A stretch of 64,000 nucleotides of DNA from Taklimakanibacter deserti (lineage in GTDB: Bacteria > Pseudomonadota > Alphaproteobacteria > Rhizobiales > Aestuariivirgaceae): assembly GCA_003574785.1 (NCBI GenBank), contig QORU01000003.1:248001-312000 (forward strand), in the 5' to 3' direction. Under the pieces are notes generated by a model. It made no database searches and was not told the origin of the DNA. It worked only from the letters and a program-made list of their open reading frames with translations. Shown here piece by piece: positions 1 through 7,790 of the stretch. The position numbers and the translations under genes were made by a program. Within the stretch, counting starts at the first letter, position 1. Every line of letters begins with the position of its first letter.

Positions 1-1287
1 GACATAGCCGTCGGGATGGCGCACGCCGAGATCGCCGGTATGGAACCAGCCGTCGGCGAAAGCCTTGGCGCTGGCCTCGGGATTCTTGAGATAGCCCATC
101 ATGACGGTGTTGCCGCGCAGCATGATCTCGCCCATCGCGATGCCGTCGGCAGGGCGGTCCTCGCCGGTCTCGGGATCGACGACCCTGACCGCTTCCAGGG
201 TGATGAAATTGACGCCCTGGCGCGCCGTGAGCCGGGCCCGCTCGGCGAGCGGAAGCGGGGTCCATTCCTCATGCCAAGCGCAGACAAGTGCGGGACCGAA
301 ACTCTCGGTGAGGCCGTAGAGATGCTTGATGCGGAAACCGAGCTCCTCCATCCCCGCGATGACCGCGCTGGGCGGTGCTGCACCGCCGGTCAGGACGTCC
401 ACCGGCCGCTCGAGCCGCCATTCCGGCGGCCGCTCGCCCTTGGCGATCATGTTGAGGATGACCGGCGCTCCGCAAAAATGGGTGACGCCGTGTTCCTTGA
501 TGGCGGTGAAGATCGCACCCACTTCGACCTGCCGCAAGCAGACATGGGTACCGCCCACCGCCGTCACCGCCCAGATGTAGCACCAGCCGTTGCAGTGGAA
601 CATCGGCAAGGTCCACAAATAGACGCTCGTCGAAGCGAGCCCGGCTTCGAGCGCATTGCCGAGCGCGTTCAAATAGGCGCCGCGGTGATGGCAGACGACG
701 CCCTTGGGATCGCCGGTCGTGCCCGAGGTGTAGCCGAGGCTGATCGGGGACCATTCGTCGGTGGGCGGTGAAGGAAGGTGTTGGGGATCGCCGCCGGCCA
801 GGAAGGCCTCGTAATCCTGGAACTCCGTCGCCTCGGCGTCCGGCTCGCTCATGACGACGACGGCAAGCCGATGAGAGACTTGCGACAGGGCGTTGACCAT
901 GACGCTCAAATATTGACGGTCGACCAGGACGAGCTTCGCCTCGCCATGCGAAAGACAGAAGGCGATGCTCGGTGCATCGAGCCTGATATTGAGGCAATTG
1001 AGGACGGCGCCCGCCATCGGGACACCGAAATGAGCTTCGATCATGGCCGGCACGTTGGGTGCCAGGATGGCAACCGTGTCGCCCTTGCCGATGCCCCGCC
1101 TTGTCAGGGCCGAGGCCAGTCGGCGGGCGCGCTGGTGGAGTTCTCCATAGCTGTATCGCCGTGAACGATCGATCACCGCGATCTTGTCGGGAAAGGCGAG
1201 CGCCGTCCGGTCGAGGAAGGAGACCGGCGACAAAGGCGTGTAATTGGCGGCGTTTCGCTCCAATCCCCGTTGGTAGATATCGTTCAC
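1..1287 (-). CDS. AMP-dependent acyl-CoA synthetase (3' end beyond window)
   Basis: Activates a carboxylic acid (probably a fatty acid) with ATP and CoA through an acyl-adenylate. The visible 429 residues hold the N-terminal AMP-binding domain: the P-loop-like YTSGTTGDPKGV stretch, the middle motif LYGLTES and, near the cut end, WFHTGDLG, in the usual order. The C-terminal cap domain lies outside the window. I start it at the GTG at 1287, which follows a GGGAGAGGGG Shine-Dalgarno stretch; the protein then opens VNDIYQRGLERN, normal for medium/long-chain synthetases of this branch. Substrate cannot be told from sequence. Transcribed off the left edge, so its operon partners are unseen. Confidence 0.9.
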   Translation of the reverse strand, partial: MNDIYQRGLERNAANYTPLSPVSFLDRTALAFPDKIAVIDRSRRYSYGELHQRARRLASALTRRGIGKGDTVAILAPNVPAMIEAHFGVPMAGAVLNCLNIRLDAPSIAFCLSHGEAKLVLVDRQYLSVMVNALSQVSHRLAVVVMSEPDAEATEFQDYEAFLAGGDPQHLPSPPTDEWSPISLGYTSGTTGDPKGVVCHHRGAYLNALGNALEAGLASTSVYLWTLPMFHCNGWCYIWAVTAVGGTHVCLRQVEVGAIFTAIKEHGVTHFCGAPVILNMIAKGERPPEWRLERPVDVLTGGAAPPSAVIAGMEELGFRIKHLYGLTESFGPALVCAWHEEWTPLPLAERARLTARQGVNFITLEAVRVVDPETGEDRPADGIAMGEIMLRGNTVMMGYLKNPEASAKAFADGWFHTGDLGVRHPDGYV

Positions 1288-1366
1288 TAGCCCCTCTCCC
1301 CTCGACAATGAGGGCAGCATAGGTCCTCAGCGAAACTCAGGCAAACCCGGCTCCGGCCAGACGCAA

Positions 1367-1398
1367 GAAAGCCCGACCAGTTGAGTAGTCGGGCTTTC
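1367..1398. terminator. Perfect 11-bp hairpin, possible terminator
   Basis: GAAAGCCCGAC (1367-1377) pairs perfectly with GTCGGGCTTTC (1388-1398) around a 10-base loop. It lies upstream of the leftward acyl-CoA synthetase and before the rightward small genes. The following bases are only weakly T-rich on either strand, so termination is plausible but unproven. Apart from it I see nothing in the 1288-1583 gap. Confidence 0.45.
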
Positions 1399-1583
1399 TC
1401 TCGACGATTTCATCGCTTTCGCGACAACTTCGTCTGAAGGGACAAGTCGCAAATGCGCCGATGGTTCCGCCGATCAGCGCGGTTTTTTGCGCGGGGATTG
1501 AGTCCCTAAACCTTTCGCTAACCGCATTGCGCATTTGTATCAAATGCACGGAACCTTCCTGGCCCCCTGAGCGCTGGTGCGGC

Positions 1584-1775
1584 ATGAACCAGACAGCCAG
1601 CGAACTCAGAAAGGCGGCCGCAGCTGCCAGGGCTTTTGCCGACAGCGTCGGATCGCCGGAACTGAAGCGAAGCTTCAGGGGCATGGCGCGGCGCTGGGAA
1701 ACCGAGGCCGATAAGCGCGAGACAGAGGAACTGCGGGTCGAGCGATCCAAGACGACGCTTTCGAGAAAGTACTGA
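1584..1775 (+). CDS. Small alpha-helical hypothetical protein (63 aa)
   Basis: A 63-residue, charged, helix-prone protein beginning MNQTASELRKAAAAARAFAD and ending with a run rich in Arg, Glu and Lys. The frame stays open further upstream, but the upstream residues are Cys/Pro-rich and unlike a real N-terminus, so I chose the ATG at 1584. Short proteins of this kind, with an Ala-rich helix followed by a FRGMARRWETEA-like segment, are frequent in Hyphomicrobiales genomes and have no assigned function. It precedes the DUF2171 gene by 57 bases and could share its transcript. Confidence 0.5.
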   Translation: MNQTASELRKAAAAARAFADSVGSPELKRSFRGMARRWETEADKRETEELRVERSKTTLSRKY

Positions 1776-1832
1776 GGCGCTGGAACCGCCCCGGCTTTCC
1801 TACCGTTGACGGGCACAACTATGGAGGTTCTC

Positions 1833-2063
1833 ATGGCCAATGTCGCGAATATCGTCGAGCATATGGAAGTCGTATCCTCGGACGGCAAGCATGTCGGTAC
1901 CGTCGATCACATGGAAGGCGAAGACATGATCAAGCTCACCCGCGAGGATTCGGGCGACGGGCATCACCATTTCATTCCGGTCGATTGGGTGAGCGACGTC
2001 GGCGACACCGTGCGTCTCGGCAAGAGCAGCAGCGAAGTCTTCTCGCAATGGGGGCATGAATAG
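1833..2063 (+). CDS. DUF2171 family protein
   Basis: A 76-residue protein, MANVANIVEHMEVVSSDGKHVG onward, with the PRC-barrel-like pattern of DUF2171: a beta-rich core with VGTVDHMEGEDMIKLTR, a HHHFIP segment and a closing VDWVSDVGDTVRL. The family is small, cytoplasmic and of unknown function, often in stress-responsive settings. The start at 1833 is set by GGAGG at 1824-1828, five bases upstream; an in-frame earlier start at 1806 lacks a comparable site. A perfect hairpin follows the stop. Confidence 0.8.
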   Translation: MANVANIVEHMEVVSSDGKHVGTVDHMEGEDMIKLTREDSGDGHHHFIPVDWVSDVGDTVRLGKSSSEVFSQWGHE

Positions 2064-2096
2064 GCGAAAGACGGTTCACCGCAGCTGAGCCTCATC

Positions 2097-2123
2097 AAGG
2101 GCGCCTCCAAACGAGGCGCCCTT
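2097..2123 (+). terminator. Rho-independent-type hairpin after DUF2171 gene
   Basis: AAGGGCGCCTC (2097-2107) and GAGGCGCCCTT (2113-2123) form a perfect 11-bp stem with a five-base loop, 33 bases after the stop of the DUF2171 gene. The T-tract is short, so efficiency is uncertain. Confidence 0.65.
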
Positions 2124-2245
2124 ACGTCATCTTAAATGAAAAATCGGTCATCAAGAGTTGCGACGGAAATCCGCCGGCGATCCGTCATTCTTTCCGAGAG
2201 TGGCTAATTAAGCCTTCCCGAGGAAGGGCAATTGCGGAGAGAGAA

Positions 2246-2599
2246 ATGAAGAAGCTTTTGATGGCTCTTGTCGTGGCGGCGCCAGTGGCCTTTGGCCTCG
2301 GCGGAGTGAATGCGGCTGAAGCCAAGACGAATTTGAAATTCTATCTCGGCATGCCGCATTACGGCTACCAGGTCGGGCCCGACTACATGTACCGCAAAGG
2401 CTATGGCTGGTATCGTCCCGGCAAGCGTTTCAACCGGCTGAGCTGCGGCGAGGCGCGCCGGATCGTGCGTAATCGCGGCTATCACAACATCGAGGCGCGC
2501 AATTGCAGCGGCGGGACCTATGTGTTCCGCGCCGTGCGGAACAACCGGATCGCCATCGTCTATGTGAATGCCCGCAGCGGCGCCGTCTGGCGCGGATGA
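2246..2599 (+). CDS. Small exported basic protein
   Basis: A 117-residue protein with a clear Sec signal peptide (MKKLLMALVVAAPVAFGLGG, cleavage probably after the NAAEA region). The mature part is Tyr/Arg-rich and ends in a compact domain with two cysteines (LSCGEARRIVRNRGYHNIEA, then RNCSGGTYVF), which could form one disulfide. This C-terminal pattern recurs in small secreted proteins of Hyphomicrobiales, function unknown. GGAGAGAG precedes the ATG. It converges on the LdtR-like gene with a shared hairpin between. Confidence 0.75.
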   Translation: MKKLLMALVVAAPVAFGLGGVNAAEAKTNLKFYLGMPHYGYQVGPDYMYRKGYGWYRPGKRFNRLSCGEARRIVRNRGYHNIEARNCSGGTYVFRAVRNNRIAIVYVNARSGAVWRG

Positions 2600-2608
2600 C
2601 GTGCTCAG

Positions 2609-2636
2609 ATGAGCTCGCCCGTATGGGCGGGCTCAT
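2609..2636. terminator. Bidirectional hairpin between convergent genes
   Basis: ATGAGCTCGCCC (2609-2620) pairs with GGGCGGGCTCAT (2625-2636), 12 bp with one G-T wobble and a four-base loop, between the stops at 2599 (+) and 2651 (-). It can serve either strand. Confidence 0.6.
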
Positions 2637-2650
2637 CCTTTCAAGATGGA

Positions 2651-3193
2651 TCAAAAGCCGTAGCGTATATGCTCGGCCCAATAATGCTCGAGGCGCTTGA
2701 GAGCGGAAACGAGGCGCTCGAGATCCTCCGCCGTAACGCCTTTCTCCTCGAGAACGGGCACATGGCCTTCATAGATGGCGGCGACCATGGATTTGATCTC
2801 ATGGCCCTTCTCGGTGAGGCTCAGCCGGACGACCCGCTTATCCTGCACCGTGCGCTCGTAATGGAGAAACCCGCCCTCGACGAGCTTGGCGATGGTGTAG
2901 CTCAGGTTGGAGCCGGTATAATATCCCCTGATCCTGAGCTCCGTCGCCGACAGCTTGCCGTCGCCGATGTTGTAGAGGAAGAGGGCCTGGGCGCTCGTCA
3001 CCTCCTGCTCGCTGATCTGGCGGTCCAGTTCAAGCTTGATGAGCTCGAGGAGGCAGCGATGCAGGCGCTCCAGTTGCCCGAGCGCCCGGACGAAATGGTT
3101 CTTGAGGAGGGTTTTCTCGACGGTTGAATCGTCCCGCGACTCCTCTGCCGGCTGATCCTGGTTCTGGTTTTCGGGAGTCGGTTTTATTGCCAT
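2651..3193 (-). CDS. MarR-family winged-helix regulator, LdtR-like
   Basis: A 180-residue DNA-binding regulator. After a polar, disordered first 25 residues comes a MarR fold: dimerisation helices around residues 28-65, the recognition region TSAQALFLYNIGDGKLSATE, the segment RGYYTGSNLSYTIAKLVEGG and the wing VQDKRVVRLSLTEKG. The YYTGSN-SY-KLVE segment resembles LdtR, the Hyphomicrobiales MarR regulator tied to L,D-transpeptidase genes; that assignment is from memory of the family. It is divergent from the cold-shock gene. A GCAA-N6-TTGC dyad lies 35 bases upstream of its start and may be its own operator. Confidence 0.8.
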   Translation of the reverse strand: MAIKPTPENQNQDQPAEESRDDSTVEKTLLKNHFVRALGQLERLHRCLLELIKLELDRQISEQEVTSAQALFLYNIGDGKLSATELRIRGYYTGSNLSYTIAKLVEGGFLHYERTVQDKRVVRLSLTEKGHEIKSMVAAIYEGHVPVLEEKGVTAEDLERLVSALKRLEHYWAEHIRYGF

Positions 3194-3227
3194 GATCCGG
3201 CTGTACCGGCGACCGGATTAATCAAAA

Positions 3228-3241
3228 GCAAACAGAATTGC
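3228..3241. promoter_or_regulatory. Dyad site GCAA-N6-TTGC, copy 1 (candidate operator)
   Basis: The 14-mer GCAAACAGAATTGC occurs here, 35 bases upstream of the LdtR-like start codon, and again at 3690-3703 just after the cold-shock gene. Flanking bases differ (A...T here, C...G there) yet extend the dyad in both copies. A MarR dimer site is a reasonable guess; no experimental support. Confidence 0.35.
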
Positions 3242-3481
3242 TAAAATTCGCTTTATCCCCAAGGAGATACGCAAAAGGCTTGCAGTCGGCCGCTTCTTGG
3301 CCGACAACCGCGACACGGTCTGATTGTTGACAAATCGGGGCCAAAACCCCATCTAGTCCGCGTTCGATCTACGGCCTTGCTTGGCGTTTGACCCTTTCGG
3401 GCTCTTCTCAAGACATTGCGGTTCGAATACGGGGACAGGAGACAGTCCACCGGTTTGTTCACAACTCGAAAGGTTACCCAT

Positions 3482-3685
3482 ATGCCGACAGGCAAAGTTA
3501 AATGGTTCAATCCTCAGAAGGGCTTCGGCTTCATCCAACCGGATGACGGCTCGAAGGACGTGTTCGTCCATATCAGCGCCGTCGAGCGCGCTGGTCTGTC
3601 GACCCTCAATGAGGCGCAGAAGGTCAGCTATGAGCTCGTCACCGAGCGCGGCAAGACGAGCGCCGGCCACCTCAAGATGGTCTGA
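3482..3685 (+). CDS. Cold-shock domain protein (CspA family)
   Basis: A 67-residue single-domain OB-fold nucleic-acid chaperone. Both RNA-binding motifs are visible: KGFGFI (RNP1 type) and [10 protein letters not shown] (RNP2 type), after the canonical opening TGKVKWFN. Length matches the family exactly. AAAGG at 3468-3472 sits before the ATG. The roughly 290-base gap upstream, shared with the divergent LdtR-like gene, leaves room for the long leader usual for csp transcripts. A strong terminator follows. Confidence 0.95.
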   Translation: MPTGKVKWFNPQKGFGFIQPDDGSKDVFVHISAVERAGLSTLNEAQKVSYELVTERGKTSAGHLKMV

Positions 3686-3689
3686 GCTC

Positions 3690-3703
3690 GCAAACAGAAT
3701 TGC
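3690..3703. promoter_or_regulatory. Dyad site GCAA-N6-TTGC, copy 2
   Basis: Identical 14-mer to 3228-3241, placed between the cold-shock stop codon (3685) and its terminator (3713). Outer bases C and G keep the dyad at five bases per arm. Confidence 0.3.
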
Positions 3704-3712
3704 GATTGTCCG

Positions 3713-3741
3713 AAGGCCGAAGCGAAAGCTTCGGCCTTTTT
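3713..3741 (+). terminator. Strong intrinsic terminator of the cold-shock gene
   Basis: AAGGCCGAAGC (3713-3723), GAAA tetraloop, GCTTCGGCCTT (3728-3738) followed by T residues to 3741: a textbook Rho-independent terminator 27 bases after the stop. Confidence 0.92.
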
Positions 3742-4254
3742 GCGTTCCTGGAGGACAAGCGCGATCCATCTCTTTGTTCGAACGGCGGTTTCTGCACCAT
3801 CGGCGGCGAGTTATCCACAGAAGCCGCGCCGTCTGTGGACGGAGGAATTCGGCATATCGACTTTCAACGCGATCGGCGTGACACTCCTTCTCACGACGCC
3901 GATGTTGTGGTCCGGCTCGCTACCAGACCCTCCCAAGACATAGGCGCCGTCTCATGGCCGAGCTTGCCGCAAGGTTGAGAGCGGAACGCGACATGGGGCC
4001 GATGATGTCATGAACGGCGGCTCATCCGTTCGATGACCGGACGTGTGGATCGCAAGATGCGCGCAGTTCGCCGATCAGGCGGCTTTGGTTGAAAAACGCG
4101 GAGCTGTCGGGTCGCTTCAAAGTGGACCGCCGGAATTGGTCATCTTCGCGGTGATCTAAGACAGGCAGGAGCCAGCTTTGAACAGGGAGGCGTGGGCACC
4201 TCGGTGTTCCGCGCCTTCTTGTTATTTGTGGCGCCTTTGCCGATATATGAAGAC
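3742..4254. other. 513-base gap without a convincing gene; one DnaA-box match
   Basis: Open frames here are short, lack ribosome-binding sites and have compositions unlike the neighbours. The only recognisable site is TTATCCACA at 3811-3819, identical to the DnaA-box consensus, with a weaker inverted partner TGTGGACGG around 3834-3842. No AT-rich unwinding region or box cluster accompanies it. Confidence 0.4.
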
Positions 4255-4407
4255 ATGGCGCGCGAACGAAAACCCCCGAAGGATGTCGACAGCAAGCTGG
4301 ACGAGGCGCTGGACGAAACTTTTCCGGCCAGCGATCCCGTAGCGGTCGGACGCAACGATCATCCCGGCAAGCCGGCCTCATCCCCACCGGACGACAAGGA
4401 CGCATAA
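4255..4407 (+). CDS. Small acidic protein with ETFPASDP motif (50 aa)
   Basis: A 50-residue, hydrophilic, Pro/Asp-rich protein: MARERKPPKDVDSKLDEALD, then ETFPASDPVAV. The E-T/S-FPASDP signature marks a family of very small proteins of unknown function in alphaproteobacteria and relatives. The frame is open 63 bases further upstream, but that extension is hydrophobic and lacks the motif's polar character; I start at 4255. It is convergent with the diguanylate cyclase gene, three bases away. Confidence 0.65.
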   Translation: MARERKPPKDVDSKLDEALDETFPASDPVAVGRNDHPGKPASSPPDDKDA

Positions 4408-4410
4408 TCG

Positions 4411-6528
4411 CTAATGTAACCGCAGCCAACTTTGGCTAGGCCGGTCGTCAACCAGCCGGTCGATCTGTGGCTGGCTCAACTGGCCGTAGATGCAGACACG
4501 GTTGCGGCCGGAGGCCTTGGCGGCATAGCAGGCCTTGTCGGCCTGATGCAGGATCTCGCTGAGTTCAGGCGACGCTGCCGTCACCATCGTGGCGCCGATG
4601 CTGGCGCCGATGCGGAAGACCTCCATCTCCCAGCGGAATTCCATGCGCGATATGGCGGCGATGATCCGCTCCGCGGTCGCTTCCGCTTCGCCGGGCTTGC
4701 AGTCGCGGATGAGGAGCGCAAACTCATCGCCGCCGAGGCGGGCCGGCACGTCCTTCTTGCTGCAGCTCAAGGCGATGATCTTCGCCGTTTCCTGGAGTAG
4801 GGCGTCGCCCGCCGCATGGCCGGCGCGGTCATTCACCTGCTTGAAATGGTCGAGATCGACGAAGCAGAGAGCGTGGCTGCGCTGCTCCTGGCGAGCCTGG
4901 CCGATGGCGTCGTTCAGCTGGGCGAGAAAGGCGGACCGGTTGGGCAGGCCCGTCAAGGCGTCATGAAGCGCCGAATGCGCGATCTTCTTCTGTCGCGCAT
5001 GGGCTTCGGTGATGTCTCGGAAGACCAGCACGGAGCCGATCGAGGCCTGGGCCGAAATGCGCACCGGTGCCGCCGACATCTGGATGTCGGAAACGCCGCC
5101 GGTGCGGCTGACCAGGAACACGCCGCCGTCCTTCTGGCAGCATTCCGCGCTCTTGAGGCACTGCATCACGGGATCGGCGGCGCGATCGCCGGTGGTTTCG
5201 TCGATGATGTGGAAGACGGCAGGGAGCGCCTGGCCGGCGGCCTCCGCCGACGACCAGCCGGTGAGCTTCTCGGCAACCGGGTTCATGAAAGTGATGCGCG
5301 CTTCGCCGTCCGTGCAGATCACCGCATCGGCGATCGAGGCGAGGGTGATACCGAGACGCTCCTTCTCCTCGAAGACTTTCTCGTTCAGCCGCTTCTGTTC
5401 GGTGATGTCCCAATTGGCGCCGACAACACGCGTGGCACGGCCTTCCGCGTCCTTGAAGATGCGGGCGATGCTGTGAATATGACGGACCTCGCCATCCGGC
5501 CGGACGATGCGAAACTCGTCTTCATAGTGGTCGCGGTTCGCCTGCGCATCCGCCCAGATGGCCGCAACGCGCGGGCGATCCTGCGGATGAACGATTTGAA
5601 TCCAGGACTCGAGTGTCGAGACATGATGAGTGTCGGTTCCATAGATCTCATGCAGGCGGTCGTCCCAATGCGGCGTGCCCGAGATCAGATCATAATCCCA
5701 GACACCTATGCGCCCGGCGCTGATGGCGAGATCCAGCCGTTCATGCAGGCGTGAAATCTGCGTTTCGTAACTCTTAATCGACGTGATGTCGGTATGAGTG
5801 CCGATGATCCGCGCCGCCTTGCCGTCCGGCATCCGCGCGATCGTCCGGCCGCGGCTCAGGATCCACACCCAGCTTCCGTTCTTGTGGCGCATGCGGAATT
5901 CACGCTCGATGCGATCGGTTTCGCCGCAGAGAACGTGGGCGGTGACGGCGAGGATCTTCTCGCGGTCGTCGGGATGGAGCAGATCGATCCAGGCCTGGCG
6001 CGTATTGGCGACCTCATCATCGCCATAGCCCAGCATGGATTTCCAGGTCGGCGAGAAATAGGTTTCGCCGCTCACCAGATTGTGGTCCCACACGCCTTGA
6101 TGCGCGCTCTCCAGCGCGAAAGCCCAGCGTTCCTCGCTCTGGGCGAGCTTGCGCTCCGCCTCCTTCTTCGCGGTGATGTCGACGATTTGCGTGACGATGA
6201 GCGGCGGCTTGCCTTTGTTGCGCAAGGTCGAAGTGGCGCCCTGGACGTGGATGATCGTGCCATCCTTATGGATGTAGCGGCGCTCGAAACGATAGCCATC
6301 GAGCGTGCCTTTCGCGATCTCGGCGAAGTTCCGGCGGATCTCGCTCACATCCTCCGCCACGATGAAATCTTCCAGGCGAAGCTCGAGCATTTCCTCGACG
6401 CTGCGGCCAAGCAGCCTCGCATAGGCGGAATTGGCATAGGAGATGCGGCCTTCGACCGTCAGCAGGACAATGCCGATCAGCGTGTTGTCGAAAAGACTTC
6501 TGAGGAGCCGCTCGTCGGTTCCAGCCAT
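4411..6528 (-). CDS. Multi-PAS diguanylate cyclase
   Basis: A 705-residue signalling enzyme predicted to make cyclic di-GMP from two GTP. No membrane segment is seen. Four PAS/PAC units lie in tandem (about residues 5-120, 130-250, 260-380 and 390-510; repeated IV/DIT ends such as VTQIVDIT, GTHTDIT, GANWDIT, VFRDIT), followed by a GGDEF domain at about 520-690 with HDALTGLPNR and an intact GGDEF at 599-603, so it should be active. The allosteric I-site position reads S590-K-K-D593 where RxxD is expected, so product inhibition may be lost. No EAL domain follows. Monocistronic between convergent and head-on neighbours. Confidence 0.93.
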   Translation of the reverse strand: MAGTDERLLRSLFDNTLIGIVLLTVEGRISYANSAYARLLGRSVEEMLELRLEDFIVAEDVSEIRRNFAEIAKGTLDGYRFERRYIHKDGTIIHVQGATSTLRNKGKPPLIVTQIVDITAKKEAERKLAQSEERWAFALESAHQGVWDHNLVSGETYFSPTWKSMLGYGDDEVANTRQAWIDLLHPDDREKILAVTAHVLCGETDRIEREFRMRHKNGSWVWILSRGRTIARMPDGKAARIIGTHTDITSIKSYETQISRLHERLDLAISAGRIGVWDYDLISGTPHWDDRLHEIYGTDTHHVSTLESWIQIVHPQDRPRVAAIWADAQANRDHYEDEFRIVRPDGEVRHIHSIARIFKDAEGRATRVVGANWDITEQKRLNEKVFEEKERLGITLASIADAVICTDGEARITFMNPVAEKLTGWSSAEAAGQALPAVFHIIDETTGDRAADPVMQCLKSAECCQKDGGVFLVSRTGGVSDIQMSAAPVRISAQASIGSVLVFRDITEAHARQKKIAHSALHDALTGLPNRSAFLAQLNDAIGQARQEQRSHALCFVDLDHFKQVNDRAGHAAGDALLQETAKIIALSCSKKDVPARLGGDEFALLIRDCKPGEAEATAERIIAAISRMEFRWEMEVFRIGASIGATMVTAASPELSEILHQADKACYAAKASGRNRVCIYGQLSQPQIDRLVDDRPSQSWLRLH

Positions 6529-6618
6529 CTATCCCGCCATGAAGGGAACACTGCCCCGATCCACTATCTTCGATAGAAATTAATAACCATCATCAGGTCG
6601 GTTTTCAATTTTAAATAA

Positions 6619-6649
6619 GGCCCGCAGCGGAGGGAGCGCGCTGCGGGCC
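6619..6649 (-). terminator. Terminator for the leftward coiled-coil gene
   Basis: GGCCCGCAGCG (6619-6629) and CGCTGCGGGCC (6639-6649) form a perfect 11-bp stem. Read leftward it is followed by TTATTTAAAATTG, so it suits the minus-strand gene ending at 6832. The rest of the 6529-6831 gap holds nothing I can name. Confidence 0.7.
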
Positions 6650-6831
6650 ATCGACAGGGGTGCCCAATGTTTGGGCAGGGGGAACTGGCCTTGGGGATGG
6701 CCAGCGTCAAGGGAACGCCTCAGAGCTGGAAAGGTTGCGCCGGCCATCTGCTGGCGCCACAAATTTTGTCACCGACGGAAAGGCCCTGCGGCAACCTCAT
6801 ATGACGTAACGTCATCGAGGATTAAGCCCGG

Positions 6832-7704
6832 TCAGCGTGTGATCGTTTTCTGCAGCGCCTTGATTCGCTGGGCGAGGGAAATGACATTGCCGGCAAAAGA
6901 GCGCGATTGTACCGAGCGCGCCGGCTTGGGTTCCGGGCGGATCTCGGCGGCGGGCGCGGCGGCGCCATTGACCGCCTCGGGGGCGGGCTCGTCCCTCATC
7001 ATCGCCGGTTCGGCGGCGATGCCTGCTTCGGGTTCGACAACCGTTTCCGCCGTCGCCGCGGCAGCCTGAGGGCGCTCGTCGAAGCCGAGCTCGGCGAGCT
7101 TCGCCGGCCAGGCCTGATCGAGGGCGCGCATTTCGGCGGCGAGCTTCTGGCTCTCCTCGCCGGCTTCGGCGAGCCTGTCCTCGATCGGCTGAGTCTTGGC
7201 CTGAAGCTTCCAGATCCTGCTCTTGAGGGCGGCGATTTCGTCAGCCTGCTGATTGATTTCGCGGTCCTGCGCCTGCAGCCGCTCGAGCGTCGCCGATACC
7301 GAGTCGGTGCGCTGGCTGATCAGGCCCTCATAGGTCGCGACCTGCTCCTCGAGGCGGGCGATCTCGCCGCGCAGGCCTGCATCCACCTTGTCGCGCTGGG
7401 CGAGGTCCGCGGCGAGCATCTCGATGCGGTTGCGATGACGTGAGACCTCCGCGGCCTGCTCGGCGAGCTTGGCTTTCACCTCGCCCATCCGCACTTCGAG
7501 CTTGCGCGCCATCATGGCATTTTCCGCCCGCATGCTGTCGCGCTCGGTCTGGAGTTCGGAGACGGTGCCCGGCACCTTGCGCTGCATGCGCCTGGCCCCC
7601 AGCCTGACGCCGGAACGCCAGGCGGCGCGCCCCAGGAACAATGCGATCAGGCTCGCTACCGCGAAGCCCAGGCCGAACCACAAGATCGTCTCAAGCTGAG
7701 ACAT
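6832..7704 (-). CDS. Membrane-anchored coiled-coil protein
   Basis: A 290-residue protein with one N-terminal transmembrane helix (about residues 7-27, LETILWFGLGFAVASLIALF), a basic stretch, then a long coiled coil (about 45-205) full of Glu, Lys, Gln and heptad leucines, and a disordered Ala/Pro/Glu-rich tail ending in a short conserved-looking helix (AGNVISLAQRIKALQKT). The layout predicts an inner-membrane protein with its rod in the cytoplasm, a scaffold rather than an enzyme. Similar proteins are common near ctrA in Hyphomicrobiales but unnamed. A minus-strand terminator follows. Confidence 0.75.
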   Translation of the reverse strand: MSQLETILWFGLGFAVASLIALFLGRAAWRSGVRLGARRMQRKVPGTVSELQTERDSMRAENAMMARKLEVRMGEVKAKLAEQAAEVSRHRNRIEMLAADLAQRDKVDAGLRGEIARLEEQVATYEGLISQRTDSVSATLERLQAQDREINQQADEIAALKSRIWKLQAKTQPIEDRLAEAGEESQKLAAEMRALDQAWPAKLAELGFDERPQAAAATAETVVEPEAGIAAEPAMMRDEPAPEAVNGAAAPAAEIRPEPKPARSVQSRSFAGNVISLAQRIKALQKTITR

Positions 7705-7790
7705 GAATCCTCTGCACGCTGCCGCTCTTCCCGCCTAGCATAGCGTGTCGAATGTGGCGGTGCGACGGTTAAATCGACAGAGCAGGGGGA

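Noticed and set aside
16..1164. Two rightward open frames across the left end.
   Set aside because: They are the complement of the acyl-CoA synthetase; the minus strand carries the AMP-binding motifs.
3740..3943. A 67-residue rightward frame after the cold-shock terminator.
   Set aside because: It starts inside the terminator T-tract and has no ribosome-binding site or familiar pattern.
3742..4254. Replication origin, because of the DnaA-box match.
   Set aside because: A single exact box, no cluster, no AT-rich unwinding element and no usual origin neighbours.
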